From assembly GCA_003021045.1 (NCBI GenBank), contig PXRN01000001.1, forward strand, positions 1 through 64,000: a DNA stretch of 64,000 nucleotides, written 5' to 3'. Position 1 is the first letter of the stretch, and every line of letters begins with the position of its first letter. Source of the DNA: Halobacteriales archaeon QS_4_69_34 (GTDB taxonomy: Archaea; Halobacteriota; Halobacteria; Halobacteriales; Halococcaceae). The translations under genes and the position numbers were made by a program. Below, one piece after another: positions 63,742-64,000 of the stretch. Below the pieces are notes generated by a model, which did no database searches, had not been told where the DNA came from, and was given only the letters and a program-made list of their open reading frames with translations.

Positions 63742-63996
63742 TTAGCTCGCCGCGCCGTAAGTCTCCTCGAGGTAGGCGACGATGTCGTCGCTCTCGGCCA
63801 TCCCGTCGACATCGTGTTCGTGGTCGACGAGCACCGGCACGCCCGTCTGGCCGCTCACCTCCTCGACCTCGGTGCGCTCGTCGTGGTCGCTCGGCACCAT
63901 GTGGGTGTCGTACTCCAGGTCGAGCTCCGCGAGCGTCTCCTTGACCTTCGCGCAGTACGGACAGCCCTCGAGTTCGTACAGTTCCAGGTTCGACAT
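63742..63996 (-). CDS. glutaredoxin-family thiol protein
   Basis: The protein has 84 residues. The redox motif C12-P-Y-C15 follows strand SNLELYELEG. The conserved cis-Pro turn is QTGVPVLVDHEH and the C-terminal helix SDDIVAYLEETYG. Two acidic loops (DHDERTEVEEVSG) match halophilic adaptation. It would reduce disulfides using a small-molecule thiol such as gamma-glutamylcysteine, or a reductase, in the cytoplasm. It converges with aRF1 across the copy C element. Confidence 0.9.
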   Translation of the reverse strand: MSNLELYELEGCPYCAKVKETLAELDLEYDTHMVPSDHDERTEVEEVSGQTGVPVLVDHEHDVDGMAESDDIVAYLEETYGAAS

Positions 63997-64000
63997 CGCT

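Overview
The window is high-GC (roughly 70 percent by eye) archaeal DNA from a haloarchaeon (class Halobacteria). The proteins are strongly acidic. Basal promoters are archaeal TATA boxes, often about 27 bases from the start codon, which suggests leaderless mRNAs. Diagnostic genes include membrane-anchored LonB, Hel308, the KEOPS subunit Cgi121, aRF1, a CTP-dependent riboflavin kinase/regulator, PitA, TbsP and a bacteriorhodopsin with its activator. The genus cannot be fixed from the sequence alone.

Layout: 1-420 is a lower-GC edge with a truncated accessory gene. 578-9117 holds PitA (coproheme decarboxylase/chlorite-dismutase fold plus ABM domains), an aldo/keto reductase, an acyltransferase, two small winged-helix regulators, an F420/FMN oxidoreductase, a methyltransferase and a glycosyltransferase. 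9118-10689 is a group II chaperonin subunit without the GGM tail. 10854-15241 is a patch in which an SPW-repeat membrane protein, a peptide-binding lipoprotein and a bacterio-opsin-activator-type HTH regulator are each broken by several small frameshifts, around one intact APC permease. 15396-19144 is the SAM hydrolase / nadM / lonB neighbourhood, followed by a CPBP protease, tRNA-Leu(CAA) and a DUF63 membrane protein. 21734-23586 is a ThiF-like/YcaO fusion with one frameshift. 23826-28177 carries tbsP, then glyA, folD and a NUDIX gene (one-carbon metabolism). 28265-31085 has an LLM oxidoreductase, a zinc-ribbon protein and an SDR. 31200-32780 is a second decayed patch, including a remnant of an APC-permease/universal-stress-protein fusion that has lost both ends. 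32898-41518 is a cell-surface glycan locus: flippase-like protein, sulfatase-like hydrolase, polysaccharide deacetylase, dolichyl-phosphate-type glycosyltransferase and two GT-C-like membrane proteins. 41655-44804 holds hemB and a single-polypeptide ammonium transporter-PII (Amt-GlnK) fusion. 45008-48875 has hel308-cgi121 and an alpha/beta hydrolase. 49943-55216 is a complete retinal/proton-pump locus: bop, bat, a lycopene cyclase and a Brp/Blh carotene dioxygenase. The rest holds an SSSCA1-type zinc protein, ilvE, the rbkR-ribB riboflavin operon, a MaoC hydratase, argS, aRF1 and a glutaredoxin.

Three observations stand out. (1) A dispersed intergenic element with a conserved downstream block occurs three times, each just after a gene end (21559, 44813, 63330); two copies carry a long GC palindrome. 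(2) Amt and GlnK are fused into one protein. (3) Many small frameshifts, most at G/C runs, cluster in two patches of accessory genes; they may reflect gene decay or homopolymer errors. Two candidate operators can be read directly: the Bat-type UAS over the bat stop codon upstream of bop, and a triple TACCG/CGGTA half-site array upstream of rbkR. I found no CRISPR array, rRNA or intact insertion sequence. The one candidate for an undescribed system is the dispersed element.
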